Origin: Sphaerobacteraceae bacterium
GTDB lineage: Bacteria; Chloroflexota; Chloroflexia; Thermomicrobiales; UBA6265
Reading direction: 5' to 3'
NCBI GenBank assembly: GCA_016781925.1
Contig: JADDPH010000037.1
Span: 1-45,424, forward strand
DNA: 45,424 nt
Positions 1 through 8,241 of the stretch are shown one piece after another. Made by a program: the position numbers and the translations under genes. The notes beneath the pieces are model-generated. The model was given only the letters and a program-made list of their open reading frames with translations, was not told the origin of the DNA and did no database searches. Numbering within the stretch: the first letter of the stretch is position 1; every line of letters begins with the position of its first letter.

Positions 1-680
1 CGACTTCGGGGTCGCGGGGAGCGTGGCGAGGCATCCTTACTCCTCCTCGTAACACACGACGTTCAGCGTCGCTGTGCTTCTGCCTTTTGCCTTCCGGCCT
101 AGCAACGCAAGGGTGCCCCCATGCACCATGGGGAGCGGACGGTACCGTACGTTTCCTTTTGAGGCAACCTGCCTCACCGGGATGTGAGTGACGGGCCATT
201 CACGAGCCGCAGAAGCCTTTGGCGTACCAACACCAATACCGGTAGACCGTGCGCGTGTTCGTACCGTGCTCGCGCCGTGATGAATGCCCCCTCGAGGTCT
301 ACGCTACCATCGTAGGGAACGGGATGCAACGGCCGAGAGAACCTTCGGCTGGTGCACCATCAACCAAGGCTTGATGGATGGCGTCATGGTTGGTGATGGA
401 GGTACGTTGGCGGCGGAGCAGTCCACGCGGGGAAGAAGGAAGTCCCTCCCGGCATCAGTGCTCCCATCGCTGCATGAAGTTGCTGTTGGCGATCCTCCAG
501 CCGGACGCCATTGCCGATGCCAACCGTCGTCGGCTGAGCGATGCCGCGGCCGCCGCCGTCCTGGTGGCCAAGCCGCCCGATCAGCAGCGGCGCTGGCGAC
601 TGAACAAGCTCCACGCCCATAAAGCCTAGATCGGAGGCAAAGGGGTCGAGCGAGGCGACCGACGGGAGCTCCACCCCTAG
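1..680. other. No intact gene; left-edge region
   Basis: I see no convincing intact gene here. Open frames on both strands are arginine- or proline-rich low-complexity readings that resemble nothing I recognise. Around 328-348 on the plus strand the reading ERTFGW resembles the motif near the C-terminal end of IS5-type transposases. It is separated by about 350 bases from the better-supported transposase tail at 681-821, so the region could be a scrambled insertion-sequence remnant. That is weak inference. Confidence 0.4.
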
Positions 681-821
681 GTGTGCGTCTACCGTCTCCC
701 CTCGCTCGACCACTGCCGGTGCGTCGTCACCTACCAGGAACGCCGAACCGACGTCTGTCAAGGGCTCCTCACCCTCGCCTGCTTCCTCGTCTGCCTGCCT
801 CACCTGGGGAAGCAGCTGTGA
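681..821 (+). pseudogene. Probable transposase C-terminal relic (IS5-like)
   Basis: This is a short open frame of 46 codons, preceded directly by a TAG at 678-680 and ending in TGA. Its translation contains a Tyr-x-Glu-Arg-Arg-Thr-Asp segment followed by a hydrophobic helix and ends in a short Leu-Gly-Lys-Gln-Leu tail. This is the layout of the end of many IS5/DDE transposases (DYERR, then a hydrophobic helix). There is no start, no DDE core and no visible terminal inverted repeat, so only a fragment is supported. Chance resemblance is possible in 46 residues. Confidence 0.4.
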
Positions 822-830
822 TTGATGCTC

Positions 831-1628
831 TTAGCTGGGGCTGGAGGGCGAGGTCGAGGAGGCGGCTTCCTGGCCGGTCTCGTCGTAATCGTCGCCGGAG
901 CCGGCGGCGATGACGCTCCCCGCTTCCATCGAAGCGGCGTCGCTGCTGGATTCGGTTCCCTGGGGGAGGGCCATCGAGCCGCCACCCTTTAGTGCCTGCA
1001 GCTCGGCCTCAATGGAGTCGTCGTAGTCCAGTTCGCGGAACTGGGCGTCGAAGGACTCGTCGCCCATCTCGGTGAGGGCCGCCACCTGGGCTTCCGAGCC
1101 GCGGATCTTCCGCTCCATCCGGTCGAGTTCGGAGGAGGGATCCAGGGGCGACAGTGTTGTCAGATTCTGGGCAACCTTCTGCTGCGCGGTGGCGCGGCGC
1201 TGGCGGGCGACGAGGCTGTCACGCTGACTGAGAGTCGCCTGATACTTGGCCTCGAGCTGGCGGAGTTGGTTCTTAAGCTTGTCGACGGTCTGCAGTTGGA
1301 TTTGGTGCTGTTGCTCGTAGACCCGGGCGTTCTCGTCGTTGTCCCGCTTGCGGCGCAGTGCTTCTCGAGCGAGGTCGTCCTTGCCGGCGGCCACGGCGCG
1401 CTGCGCCTTCTGGCCCCACTCTGCGGAAAGCTGGCGCGTCTCGTTGAGGTCAGCCTCCAGCTCTTTTTCCTGAGCGATCATCGCCGCGACCTGAGACCGG
1501 GCGGTCATCATGCTGGATTGCATGTCGCGAAGGATTTGGTCGAGCATCTTCTCAGGGTCTTCCGCGCCGTCGATCAGGTCATTGACGTTAGCCCGGATGA
1601 GGCGGGAGAGTCGGTCCATGATAGCCAT
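831..1628 (-). CDS. pspA: PspA/IM30 family phage-shock protein
   Basis: 265 residues. The N-terminus (MAIMDRLSRLIRANVNDLID, then EDPEKMLDQ) is the typical amphipathic start of PspA/Vipp1 proteins. Residues about 25-185 are rich in heptad-like Glu, Gln, Arg and Leu and form the long coiled coil of the family. The tail is a Gly/Ser/Asp-rich, low-complexity extension. The family binds stressed inner membrane and assembles into ESCRT-III-like scaffolds. A Shine-Dalgarno sequence (GAGAGGAG) precedes the ATG. It is the last of three minus-strand genes, with a 100-base gap from the 338-aa gene. No PspF-type regulator or PspC is visible, so regulation is unknown. Confidence 0.93.
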   Translation of the reverse strand: MAIMDRLSRLIRANVNDLIDGAEDPEKMLDQILRDMQSSMMTARSQVAAMIAQEKELEADLNETRQLSAEWGQKAQRAVAAGKDDLAREALRRKRDNDENARVYEQQHQIQLQTVDKLKNQLRQLEAKYQATLSQRDSLVARQRRATAQQKVAQNLTTLSPLDPSSELDRMERKIRGSEAQVAALTEMGDESFDAQFRELDYDDSIEAELQALKGGGSMALPQGTESSSDAASMEAGSVIAAGSGDDYDETGQEAASSTSPSSPS

Positions 1629-1728
1629 TGGGTGCGCTCCTCTCGTTGCTACGACTGCGTTAGCTCTCTACCGAACTTTGCTCTCTGCGCGGCGGTGGCG
1701 ACCGCGGTTCATCATGCACTGGCTGGGC

Positions 1729-2745
1729 CTATGCGGCACCTCCCGATCTGGGGAAAGCCTCCACGTCGCCAGGATGGACTTCCCGCCCGACGAGCACCTG
1801 CCGCTCGTTCCCCCAGTCGAGGACGATGGCGCGTTGGTCCGGGTCGTCCTCGCCGGACAGGAGGGTGAACGTGACGCGGCGCTCCCCTGAGCTGCCGCCG
1901 GTGCCAAGGAGCTCTCCGGTGCCACTGCCGCCAGCAGTTTCGCGGAACGCGGCGCCGCCGATCTTGGGAGTGGGCAGCGAGGTGAATGGTTCCTGGCTCG
2001 CGGAGAGCTGGGCGAATCGGGCGTTCTGACCGGTCGGGACGAGAAGCCATTGGTCCGGCGACGTGCCCTGGAGGCGGTGCAGGCGGAAGGAGGTGTCGCC
2101 CGTGCGCACGTCGATCCGGGCGTCGATCAGGTGGTCGTCACCGAGGATCGAAACTGCGTCGCCCTGACGGAGATCGAAAGTGGGGGAGGGGGCGGCGACT
2201 TGGGGTTGGAGGACCTGGAGGACGCTCGCCTCCGGGGCAGGCTCCGCAGTTTCGACGACCTGGTCCCGAAGATCGAGGCGGGCGAGGATCGCGCGGACCT
2301 TCGCTTCGCCAGCGCGAGCGGGTGAGGCCAGATCGCCGTCAGCGACGAGAGCCGCCTCAAGCCCCTCGATGGGGTCGTTCAGTTCCTCGACGCCGGACAG
2401 AAGGGCTTCGTCAAACTGGCGGAGTTGATCCAGGGCCGCGGCATCGACGTCACGATCGGAAAAGAGGCCGCCGTAGCCGTAGGTAGCAGTTCGGATGCGG
2501 TCGCAGAGGTGGCGGATGCGGCGGGCGAATGCATCGACCGGGCCGACATCCTGGATCCGGCGCTGTGCGGCGAGGTCACGAGCAACACGCTCGACCCGGT
2601 CGGCTTTGGCGCCGAACGCGATGACCAGATGGTCACGGACGCGGCGGTCGGCGTCGCGTCGGTCCTCTTTAGCCCGGTAGCCTCGATAGCCGGGCACGCG
2701 ATCCAGCAGCCCCTTGACCCGACGCTCGAGTTGCGCCTCATTCAT
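1729..2745 (-). CDS. Conserved hypothetical protein, DUF4178-like C-terminal part
   Basis: 338 residues; function not recognised. Residues 1 to about 165 are charged and helical with many Arg, Asp and Ala. Residues about 190-330 look like a beta-rich module: it begins with a Leu-Arg-Gln-Gly-Asp-Ala strand, has a Gln-Trp-Leu-Leu-Val stretch, and resembles the DUF4178 fold that often sits beside PspA genes. There is no signal peptide or membrane segment, so it is probably cytoplasmic. The start is well supported: ATG with GAGGAGAG five bases upstream. It lies between the zinc-ribbon membrane protein (38-base gap) and pspA, suggesting a role in the same envelope-stress unit. The DUF4178 assignment is tentative. 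Confidence 0.75.
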   Translation of the reverse strand: MNEAQLERRVKGLLDRVPGYRGYRAKEDRRDADRRVRDHLVIAFGAKADRVERVARDLAAQRRIQDVGPVDAFARRIRHLCDRIRTATYGYGGLFSDRDVDAAALDQLRQFDEALLSGVEELNDPIEGLEAALVADGDLASPARAGEAKVRAILARLDLRDQVVETAEPAPEASVLQVLQPQVAAPSPTFDLRQGDAVSILGDDHLIDARIDVRTGDTSFRLHRLQGTSPDQWLLVPTGQNARFAQLSASQEPFTSLPTPKIGGAAFRETAGGSGTGELLGTGGSSGERRVTFTLLSGEDDPDQRAIVLDWGNERQVLVGREVHPGDVEAFPRSGGAA

Positions 2746-2783
2746 GGATCTCTCCTCGCTGCCGTGACAGGCGACATCTTAGG

Positions 2784-3305
2784 TTAGAGAAAGATCTCGG
2801 CTCCGCAATAGGGGCACTTGATGAGACCTTTGCCAGCCAGTGCCAGTTGGCCGCCGCAGTTGGGGCACGTCTGGCGGCCCTGGAGTTCACGCGCCTGAAC
2901 GGAATAGAGCGTGCCTTTGCTCCAGTCAACGTACCCACTGAACAAACCTCGGCCGACGAGGTCGTAGAGGTCGTGCTGGACCTTGTCCCGGGTAGATTTC
3001 ATCTCGAGAACCAGGTCCGAGATGGCGACTTGACCCCGGGTGGTGACGATATCGAGAAGCCGGCGCTGCTCCTGGACGCGGACCAGATCCTTCGCCTCCG
3101 CTTGTCCGCGGACGAGAAAGTAGGCGCCACCGGCGAGCAGCGGCAGGATGAGGAAGCCGAAGAGCAGGATGAAACCGAAGATGGCCCCACTGCTTCGCGT
3201 CGTATCTTCGCGAACGCCCTGCACGAGCCAAGCGACGATCCCGATCCCGAGCACGGCCCCGACGACGAGAAGTAGGATTCCAACGAGCCGGCCCGAGGCC
3301 GCCAT
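2784..3305 (-). CDS. Membrane protein with winged-helix/PCI-like domain and C-terminal zinc ribbon
   Basis: 173 residues from the ATG at 3305, which has GGAGG well placed upstream; the frame stays open to 3371 but without such a site. Two membrane helices lie near residues 6-27 and 40-65. A predicted winged-helix-like segment follows (about 80-140, containing ISDLVLEM and a basic region). The C-terminus has two CxxC pairs, Cys-Pro-Asn-Cys and Cys-Pro-Tyr-Cys, forming a zinc ribbon at about 150-170. Proteins of this plan occur next to PspA in Chloroflexota and related phyla, but no biochemical role is known to me. It is the first gene of the three-gene pspA cluster. Confidence 0.78.
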   Translation of the reverse strand: MAASGRLVGILLLVVGAVLGIGIVAWLVQGVREDTTRSSGAIFGFILLFGFLILPLLAGGAYFLVRGQAEAKDLVRVQEQRRLLDIVTTRGQVAISDLVLEMKSTRDKVQHDLYDLVGRGLFSGYVDWSKGTLYSVQARELQGRQTCPNCGGQLALAGKGLIKCPYCGAEIFL

Positions 3306-3446
3306 CCCTTGTTCCCTCCGGAAGAGTGTTTCATCACGGCGCACCGCGGTCCGCCGCGCGCCGCACACCAAGGGTTACCAATCATCGCGGACCCGGTCAA
3401 ACCCTGCACACCGCGTGCCACCCGCTAGCGGCTCCGTTCGACATCG

Positions 3447-4610
3447 CTAGGGTTCTGGGCCGACCGCTGCAGTGCGTTGATCGGACTCAGAGGATCGGGC
3501 GTTCAGGCGCAGCACTTCACGGAGGATATCAAGGGTCTGAGCGGCGGTGCGGTCCCACGTGAAGAGGGCGGCGCGGGCTGAGCCCTGCGTTACGAGGCGA
3601 CGGCGGAGATCGGCATCGGTGAGGAGGCGGACCAGCGCCGCGCCAATGGCCTGCTCATCTGCCGCGTCCACGACGATGGCGGCGGTCCCGGCGACTTCCG
3701 GGAGCGCTCCACGGTCGCTGATCAAGGTGGGAACGCCGCAGGCCATCGCCTCCAGGGCAGGCAAACCAAACCCCTCATAGAGAGAGGGGAAGCAGAACGC
3801 GTCCGCACCGGTGTAGAGGGCGGGCAGGTCGGCCGGGGAGACGTACCCGGCCCAATGGACCAGGCCTGCCATGCCGCTCGCCTCCACCTCGCGCTCGACC
3901 ACCTCCGCGAGCCACCCGCGCTTGCCGGCGACGACGAGGTGGTGCGGGAGGTCGCACTCTCGGACGGAGCGCATGGCACCGGCGAGGCACCCGAGATTCT
4001 TGCGCGGCTGGATGGTGCCAACCGCGAGGACGTAGCGCGCGGGGAGCCCGAGCCGGGCTTTCATCTCCGCCACGGCCTCCCTCGATGCGGGCCGGAACTC
4101 CGGACCGACGCCGTGATGGACGACACGAATCTTTCCCTCCGGGACGCCATAGGCTCGGACCAGGTCTCGGTGGGTGGCGGTTGAGATCGCGATCACGCGA
4201 CGGGCGGCGTGGACGCTCCAGCGCGTGCTGAGGTGGAGGTGGCGGCGGCTTGCCGGGGGATGGCTCTCGGGTTCGTGAAGGTAGCCGAGGTCGTGGATGG
4301 TGATGACAGACCGGGGGTGGACGAGCGGCACGACATGGGCAGGCACAAAGAGGATGTCTGGGGGCCGGCGGGTTATCTCCCAGGAGAGACGCCCGTGAGT
4401 CCAGAACCGCGGGAACGGCATTCGGATCGCCTCATACGGGGCGCCGGCCTCCGTCGGCAGTTCGCGGCTGTTGAGGTAGAGGCGCACCGTCTCCGAGGTC
4501 AGGTGCGGCGGGAGATGATGGAGCAGTTGGGCGGTGTAGGTCTCGGTCCCGGTGCGCTCACCGACCGCGAGCCGGCTGGCGTCGATGCCGATGATCGGCG
4601 GGCGGTGCAT
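3447..4610 (-). CDS. GT4-family glycosyltransferase
   Basis: 387 residues, a GT-B fold enzyme. The N-terminal acceptor half begins with GIDASRL and has Gly-Thr-Glu-Thr-Tyr, the usual glycine-loop region of GT4 enzymes. The C-terminal nucleotide-sugar half starts near residue 197 with GTIQPRKN, and the E-x7-E motif is in YEGFGLPALEAM at about residue 275. It probably transfers a hexose, often mannose, from a nucleotide sugar to a glycan or lipid at the cytoplasmic membrane; donor and acceptor cannot be read from sequence. It follows fabZ by 11 bases on the same strand and is likely cotranscribed. No strong ribosome binding site is seen at this ATG, so translation may depend on coupling. Confidence 0.9.
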   Translation of the reverse strand: MHRPPIIGIDASRLAVGERTGTETYTAQLLHHLPPHLTSETVRLYLNSRELPTEAGAPYEAIRMPFPRFWTHGRLSWEITRRPPDILFVPAHVVPLVHPRSVITIHDLGYLHEPESHPPASRRHLHLSTRWSVHAARRVIAISTATHRDLVRAYGVPEGKIRVVHHGVGPEFRPASREAVAEMKARLGLPARYVLAVGTIQPRKNLGCLAGAMRSVRECDLPHHLVVAGKRGWLAEVVEREVEASGMAGLVHWAGYVSPADLPALYTGADAFCFPSLYEGFGLPALEAMACGVPTLISDRGALPEVAGTAAIVVDAADEQAIGAALVRLLTDADLRRRLVTQGSARAALFTWDRTAAQTLDILREVLRLNARSSESDQRTAAVGPEP

Positions 4611-4621
4611 ACCAGGAGGTG

Positions 4622-5086
4622 TTAGGTAGCGAGGGGCGACGGCGCCATGGCAAACAGGAACTCCCCACGGCAGGCGAGTTCCCCGTCCACGGTGGCGGTG
4701 CCGGTGGCGGTTCCCACGCTGCGGCGAACCTGGCCGAGCTCGACCTCCAGGCGGAGGGTGTCTCCCGGCTTGACCTGGCGCTTGAAGCGGACATTGTCGA
4801 TGCCCGCGAAGAGGCCCAGCTTGCCGGCATGCTCTTCAAGCACCAGGAGCGCGATGGCGGCGACCTGCGCCATAGCCTCCACGATGAGGACGCCAGGCAT
4901 CACAGGGTAATCGGGGAAGTGGCCCTGGAAGAAGCCGTCTCCCATCGTGACGTTCTTGATCCCGACCGCACGGCGACCCGGCTCTAGCTCTGTCACCCGG
5001 TCGACCAGGAGGAAGGGATAGCGATGGGGGATGATGCGTTGGATCGCGGTCGCGTCCAATGGTGCGACCGGTGGGCCCTCCGCCAC
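4622..5086 (-). CDS. fabZ: 3-hydroxyacyl-[acyl-carrier-protein] dehydratase FabZ
   Basis: 154 residues, usual FabZ length. It dehydrates (3R)-hydroxyacyl-ACP to trans-2-enoyl-ACP in type II fatty-acid synthesis. The hot-dog fold signature is clear: [11 protein letters not shown] at 21-31, then [11 protein letters not shown] with catalytic His56, and the helix with catalytic Glu70 (LIVEAMAQ). Translation starts at GTG 5086 with a strong AGGAGGAAGGAG upstream. It is the first gene of a fabZ-GT4 transcript and is divergent from gpsA; both serve membrane lipid synthesis. A promoter lies at 5179-5207. Confidence 0.95.
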   Translation of the reverse strand: MAEGPPVAPLDATAIQRIIPHRYPFLLVDRVTELEPGRRAVGIKNVTMGDGFFQGHFPDYPVMPGVLIVEAMAQVAAIALLVLEEHAGKLGLFAGIDNVRFKRQVKPGDTLRLEVELGQVRRSVGTATGTATVDGELACRGEFLFAMAPSPLAT

Positions 5087-5178
5087 TGTGAACTCCTTCC
5101 TCCTGAGATTCGTGGTCGATGGTGTTCCCGGTTGTCCCTGACCGATTCGCGATAATGGCCCCGAAGGGGTGCGGCGCG

Positions 5179-5207
5179 AGTCTACGGGCGGGCCGCGGGG
5201 GTGTCAA
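5179..5207 (-). promoter_or_regulatory. fabZ promoter
   Basis: On the minus strand TTGACA (5207-5202) and TAGACT (5184-5179) are separated by 17 bases, a near-consensus housekeeping promoter. The predicted leader before the fabZ GTG is about 85 bases. Confidence 0.7.
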
Positions 5208-5242
5208 CGCGACCGGGCCGGGTGGCGTGAGGAGGAGCGAAG

Positions 5243-6298
5243 GTGGGACGGACAACGCCTCGACAGGCGGAGCGGGTCGCGGTGGTGGGCTCCGGCGCCT
5301 GGGGCACCACCCTGGCCCTGGTCTCCCAACGAGCAGGCCACGACGTTGCTCTCTATGTCCGAAACCCCGATGAGGCCGGGAGAATCGAGCGCACGCGTCG
5401 CAACGAGCGCTACTTGCCCAACGCCGAACTGCCTCCAGGTATCCTCGTGACGGCGGATCTTGCCTCCGCCTGCCAGGACGCCGCGCTGATCCTGCTCGTC
5501 GTGCCGAGCCAAACGGTCCGCCTCAGTGCACGGGCATTGGCGCCGGTGGTCGGTGACGCGGTCGTGGTGAGCGCGGCAAAGGGGCTGGAGCGGGACTCCT
5601 TGAAACGGATGTCGGAGGTGGTCGCAGAGGAGATTGGGGATGCTGCCGCAGCGCGGCTATGCGCTCTCTCCGGGCCGAACTTGGCAGGGGAGATCGCCGC
5701 CGGAAAGCCGGCGACCTCAGTGGTGGCAAGCCAGAATCTCGCGGCGGCGGAGCGAGCGCGGGATCTCCTGATGAGCCCGCAATTCCGGTGCTACACCAAT
5801 GAGGATGTCATCGGCGTCGAGATGGGAGGGGCGTTGAAGAACATCATCGCGATCGGGGCAGGGATGGGGGATGGCCTCGGAGCCGGCAACAACGCGAAGG
5901 CCGCCTTCTTGACCCGAGGCATCGCGGAGGTGGCGCGGCTGGGGATCGCGGTCGGCGCCGACCCGCTGACGTTCGCCGGGCTGGCCGGGCTGGGGGACCT
6001 CGTGGCGACGTGCGCCAGCCCGCTCAGCCGCAACCACCAGGTGGGGGAGGAGTTGGTCAAGGGCCGGCCGCTGGCAGAGATCGAGGCGAGCCTGGGTCAG
6101 GTGGCGGAGGGAATCGCTACGACGGCAGCGGCCTACGCACTTGGCCGACGTGAGGGGGTCGAGTTGCCGATCGTCGAGCAGATGCACGCGGTGCTGTTCG
6201 AAAGGAAATCTCCACTGGAAGCCGTTGCGGCACTGATGCAGCGGGAGGCGAAGCACGAGTTGGAAGGCATCCGGAAGACGGCCCAGATGTCGGGTTGA
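5243..6298 (+). CDS. gpsA: NAD(P)-dependent glycerol-3-phosphate dehydrogenase
   Basis: 351 residues. It reduces dihydroxyacetone phosphate to sn-glycerol-3-phosphate for phospholipid synthesis in the cytoplasm. The Rossmann glycine motif VGSGAWGT is at 15-22. SGPNLAGEIAAGKP, and GALKNIIAIGAGM with the catalytic Lys, are typical of GpsA. The NNAKAAFLTRGIAE stretch of the C-terminal helical domain follows. The start is GTG at 5243 with GGAGGAG five bases upstream. It is transcribed divergently from fabZ and alone on its strand, converging on purA across a 134-base gap in which I see no clear hairpin terminator. Confidence 0.96.
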   Translation: MGRTTPRQAERVAVVGSGAWGTTLALVSQRAGHDVALYVRNPDEAGRIERTRRNERYLPNAELPPGILVTADLASACQDAALILLVVPSQTVRLSARALAPVVGDAVVVSAAKGLERDSLKRMSEVVAEEIGDAAAARLCALSGPNLAGEIAAGKPATSVVASQNLAAAERARDLLMSPQFRCYTNEDVIGVEMGGALKNIIAIGAGMGDGLGAGNNAKAAFLTRGIAEVARLGIAVGADPLTFAGLAGLGDLVATCASPLSRNHQVGEELVKGRPLAEIEASLGQVAEGIATTAAAYALGRREGVELPIVEQMHAVLFERKSPLEAVAALMQREAKHELEGIRKTAQMSG

Positions 6299-6432
6299 TC
6301 GGCAGGCAGGCGATTGTCCCGAAGAAACTGGATGTTCCGTCTCACCGCCCTCACCTCCAAATGCCCGCTCCCGCATTCTTTGAGGGGAGGAACCAGGATC
6401 CAGGGTGATTCGGTTTAGCGACGCTGATGAGA

Positions 6433-7734
6433 TCAGGACGCCTGCGCGGGGACTGCCTCGGGGTGCAGCGGGACAAGCTGCTGGCGGCTAGGGCCGACGC
6501 CGACGAGGGTGATCGGGGCGCCGATCAGGCGCTCCAGGAAGGACACGTAGGCCAGTGCCTCGTCCGGCAGGTCGGCGCGGCCGCGGGCAGTGGTGGTGGG
6601 GGAGAGCCAACCCGGTTGCCCCGTGAGCACGGGAGTCACGTGCACCAGCAGGTCGTCGCGCGCCGGGAGGTAGTCGATGGTGCCGCCGTTGAGGTGGTAG
6701 GCGGTGCAGACCTGGATCTCCGCGAAGGCGTCAAGGACATCAAGCAGGGTGAGGGCGATGTCGGTGACGCCGTTGAGGCGGGCGATGTGACGGGCAGCGA
6801 CGGCGTCAAACCAGCCAGTGCGGCGGGGACGGCCGGTGGTGGTGCCATACTCCCGGCCCCGTTCACGGATGGTCTGCCCGACCTCGTCGCAGAGCTCGGT
6901 CGGCATCGGCCCGCTGCCGACCCGGGTGCTATATGCCTTGTAGACGGCAACAACACGGCGGACCTGGGTTGGGGCGATCCCGGCTCCTTGGCAGGCGCCG
7001 GCAGCCGTCGGCGAGGAGGATGTGACGTAGGGGTAGGTGCCGTAGTCGACGTCCAACATCGCTCCTTGGGCACACTCGACGAGGACCTCCCTGCCGTCGT
7101 CGAGGGCGTCCTGGACGAGGACTTCGGCCGGCACAACGTATTCCTGCAGGCGGTTGCCCTGGTTGATCAACCTCTCGTAGATGACGTCGAGGTCGAGGGG
7201 CGGCTCGCCGTAGACCTTGGTCAGGGTCTGATTCTTTAACTCGATCTGCCGCGAGAGCTTGCGCCGAAGGGAAGCCGGGTCAAGGAGGTCCGCGATCCTG
7301 ATTCCCTTTCTCGCCACCTTGTCGGCGTAGGCAGGGCCGTTGCCGCGAAGCGTGGTGCCAATCTCATCGTCGGCGCGCTGGGTTTCTTCCAATCGGTCGA
7401 GGATGGGATGGTAGGGGAGGACGACGTGGGCACGCTCGGAGATCCTCAGGCGATCGAGACACACGCCCCGCGCGGCGAGACCGTCCATCTCTTCCAGGAG
7501 GGTGTCGAGGGCAACAACAACGCCGGAGCCGATGACGCAGGTGCAATCCGGGTTGAGGATGCCGGAAGGGACGAGGTGCATCTTGAAGACGCCGGCGTCC
7601 GTCTCGATGGTGTGCCCGGCGTTACTGCCGCCGTTGGCTCGTACGACCAGGTGGGCGTCTGCGGCGAGGGCGTCGGTCAGTTTGCCCTTGCCTTCGTCGC
7701 CCCACTGGCCGCCCATGATGATCGTGGCCGGCAT
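6433..7734 (-). CDS. purA: Adenylosuccinate synthetase
   Basis: 433 residues from the ATG at 7734. It joins IMP and aspartate using GTP, the first committed step from IMP to AMP. GGQWGDEGKGKLTDAL near residues 8-23 is the GTP-binding P-loop with catalytic Asp. RANGGSNAGHTI follows, with its catalytic His. TTTGRPRRTGWFDAV is the conserved IMP/loop region. The frame is open to a GTG at 7758, but the family begins next to the P-loop and a GGGGA lies upstream of 7734. It is downstream of hspR by 162 bases, so it may have its own promoter; a possible -10 TATAGT lies at 7827-7822 without a good -35. Confidence 0.96.
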   Translation of the reverse strand: MPATIIMGGQWGDEGKGKLTDALAADAHLVVRANGGSNAGHTIETDAGVFKMHLVPSGILNPDCTCVIGSGVVVALDTLLEEMDGLAARGVCLDRLRISERAHVVLPYHPILDRLEETQRADDEIGTTLRGNGPAYADKVARKGIRIADLLDPASLRRKLSRQIELKNQTLTKVYGEPPLDLDVIYERLINQGNRLQEYVVPAEVLVQDALDDGREVLVECAQGAMLDVDYGTYPYVTSSSPTAAGACQGAGIAPTQVRRVVAVYKAYSTRVGSGPMPTELCDEVGQTIRERGREYGTTTGRPRRTGWFDAVAARHIARLNGVTDIALTLLDVLDAFAEIQVCTAYHLNGGTIDYLPARDDLLVHVTPVLTGQPGWLSPTTTARGRADLPDEALAYVSFLERLIGAPITLVGVGPSRQQLVPLHPEAVPAQAS

Positions 7735-7895
7735 GGTTCGTGTCCCCGCTCTGCTCACCGCGGACAGCGGACGGCCGCCCAGATGGGTGGCGTCGCGTCC
7801 GGATCTGCTCGTCGCGGGGGCACTATACCCGAGCCTGGAAGCCGAGGGCGACCTGGATCATTGAGCAGCCGGTCGCCCTTCCGGACGGGGCAGGG

Positions 7896-8240
7896 CTAAC
7901 GGATCTCTCGTTCGCGGCGGAGGGCCTCCAGCTCACGGCGCAGGAAGAGGATCTGCTCTCGCATGTGCAAGATCACCTCCGCCCCGGCCAAGTTCACGCC
8001 CAGTTCCGTGGTTAAGCGACGGATCCGCAGCACCCGCTCGACGTCCCCCTCAGCATAACGGGGAACGTGACCTTCACCCCGTCGAGAAACGAGGCCGAAC
8101 CGCTCGTAGCGACGGATCGTGGCCGGTTCGACACCGCTGCGGGCAGCGAGAACGGTGATCGTGAGTTCATCGCTTCCGTGGCTGGACCCCATTCCTCGAT
8201 CGGGGGCCGTGGCCGCGAGAGGGTCTTCGTGCCAACTCAT
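7896..8240 (-). CDS. hspR: HspR-type MerR-family heat-shock repressor
   Basis: 114 residues. The MerR winged helix-turn-helix is at about 28-75, with ATIRRYERFGLV in the recognition region and YAEGDVERVLRI in the wing. It continues into the HspR-typical ELGVNLAGAEVIL and a C-terminal helix that mediates dimerisation. HspR proteins bind the HAIR inverted repeat and repress chaperone genes, using DnaK as co-repressor in Streptomyces. The ATG is one base after the dnaJ stop (TAA-c-ATG), so it is translated together with dnaJ. A HAIR site in the dnaJ promoter (9380-9400) indicates autoregulation. The first 27 residues are not conserved and a later start at the second Met is possible. Confidence 0.88.
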   Translation of the reverse strand: MSWHEDPLAATAPDRGMGSSHGSDELTITVLAARSGVEPATIRRYERFGLVSRRGEGHVPRYAEGDVERVLRIRRLTTELGVNLAGAEVILHMREQILFLRRELEALRREREIR

Positions 8241-8241
8241 G

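Noticed and set aside
384-803. 139-codon open frame on the minus strand
   Set aside because: No ribosome binding site or recognisable family sequence; it overlaps the transposase-like reading on the other strand and looks like a GC-rich shadow.
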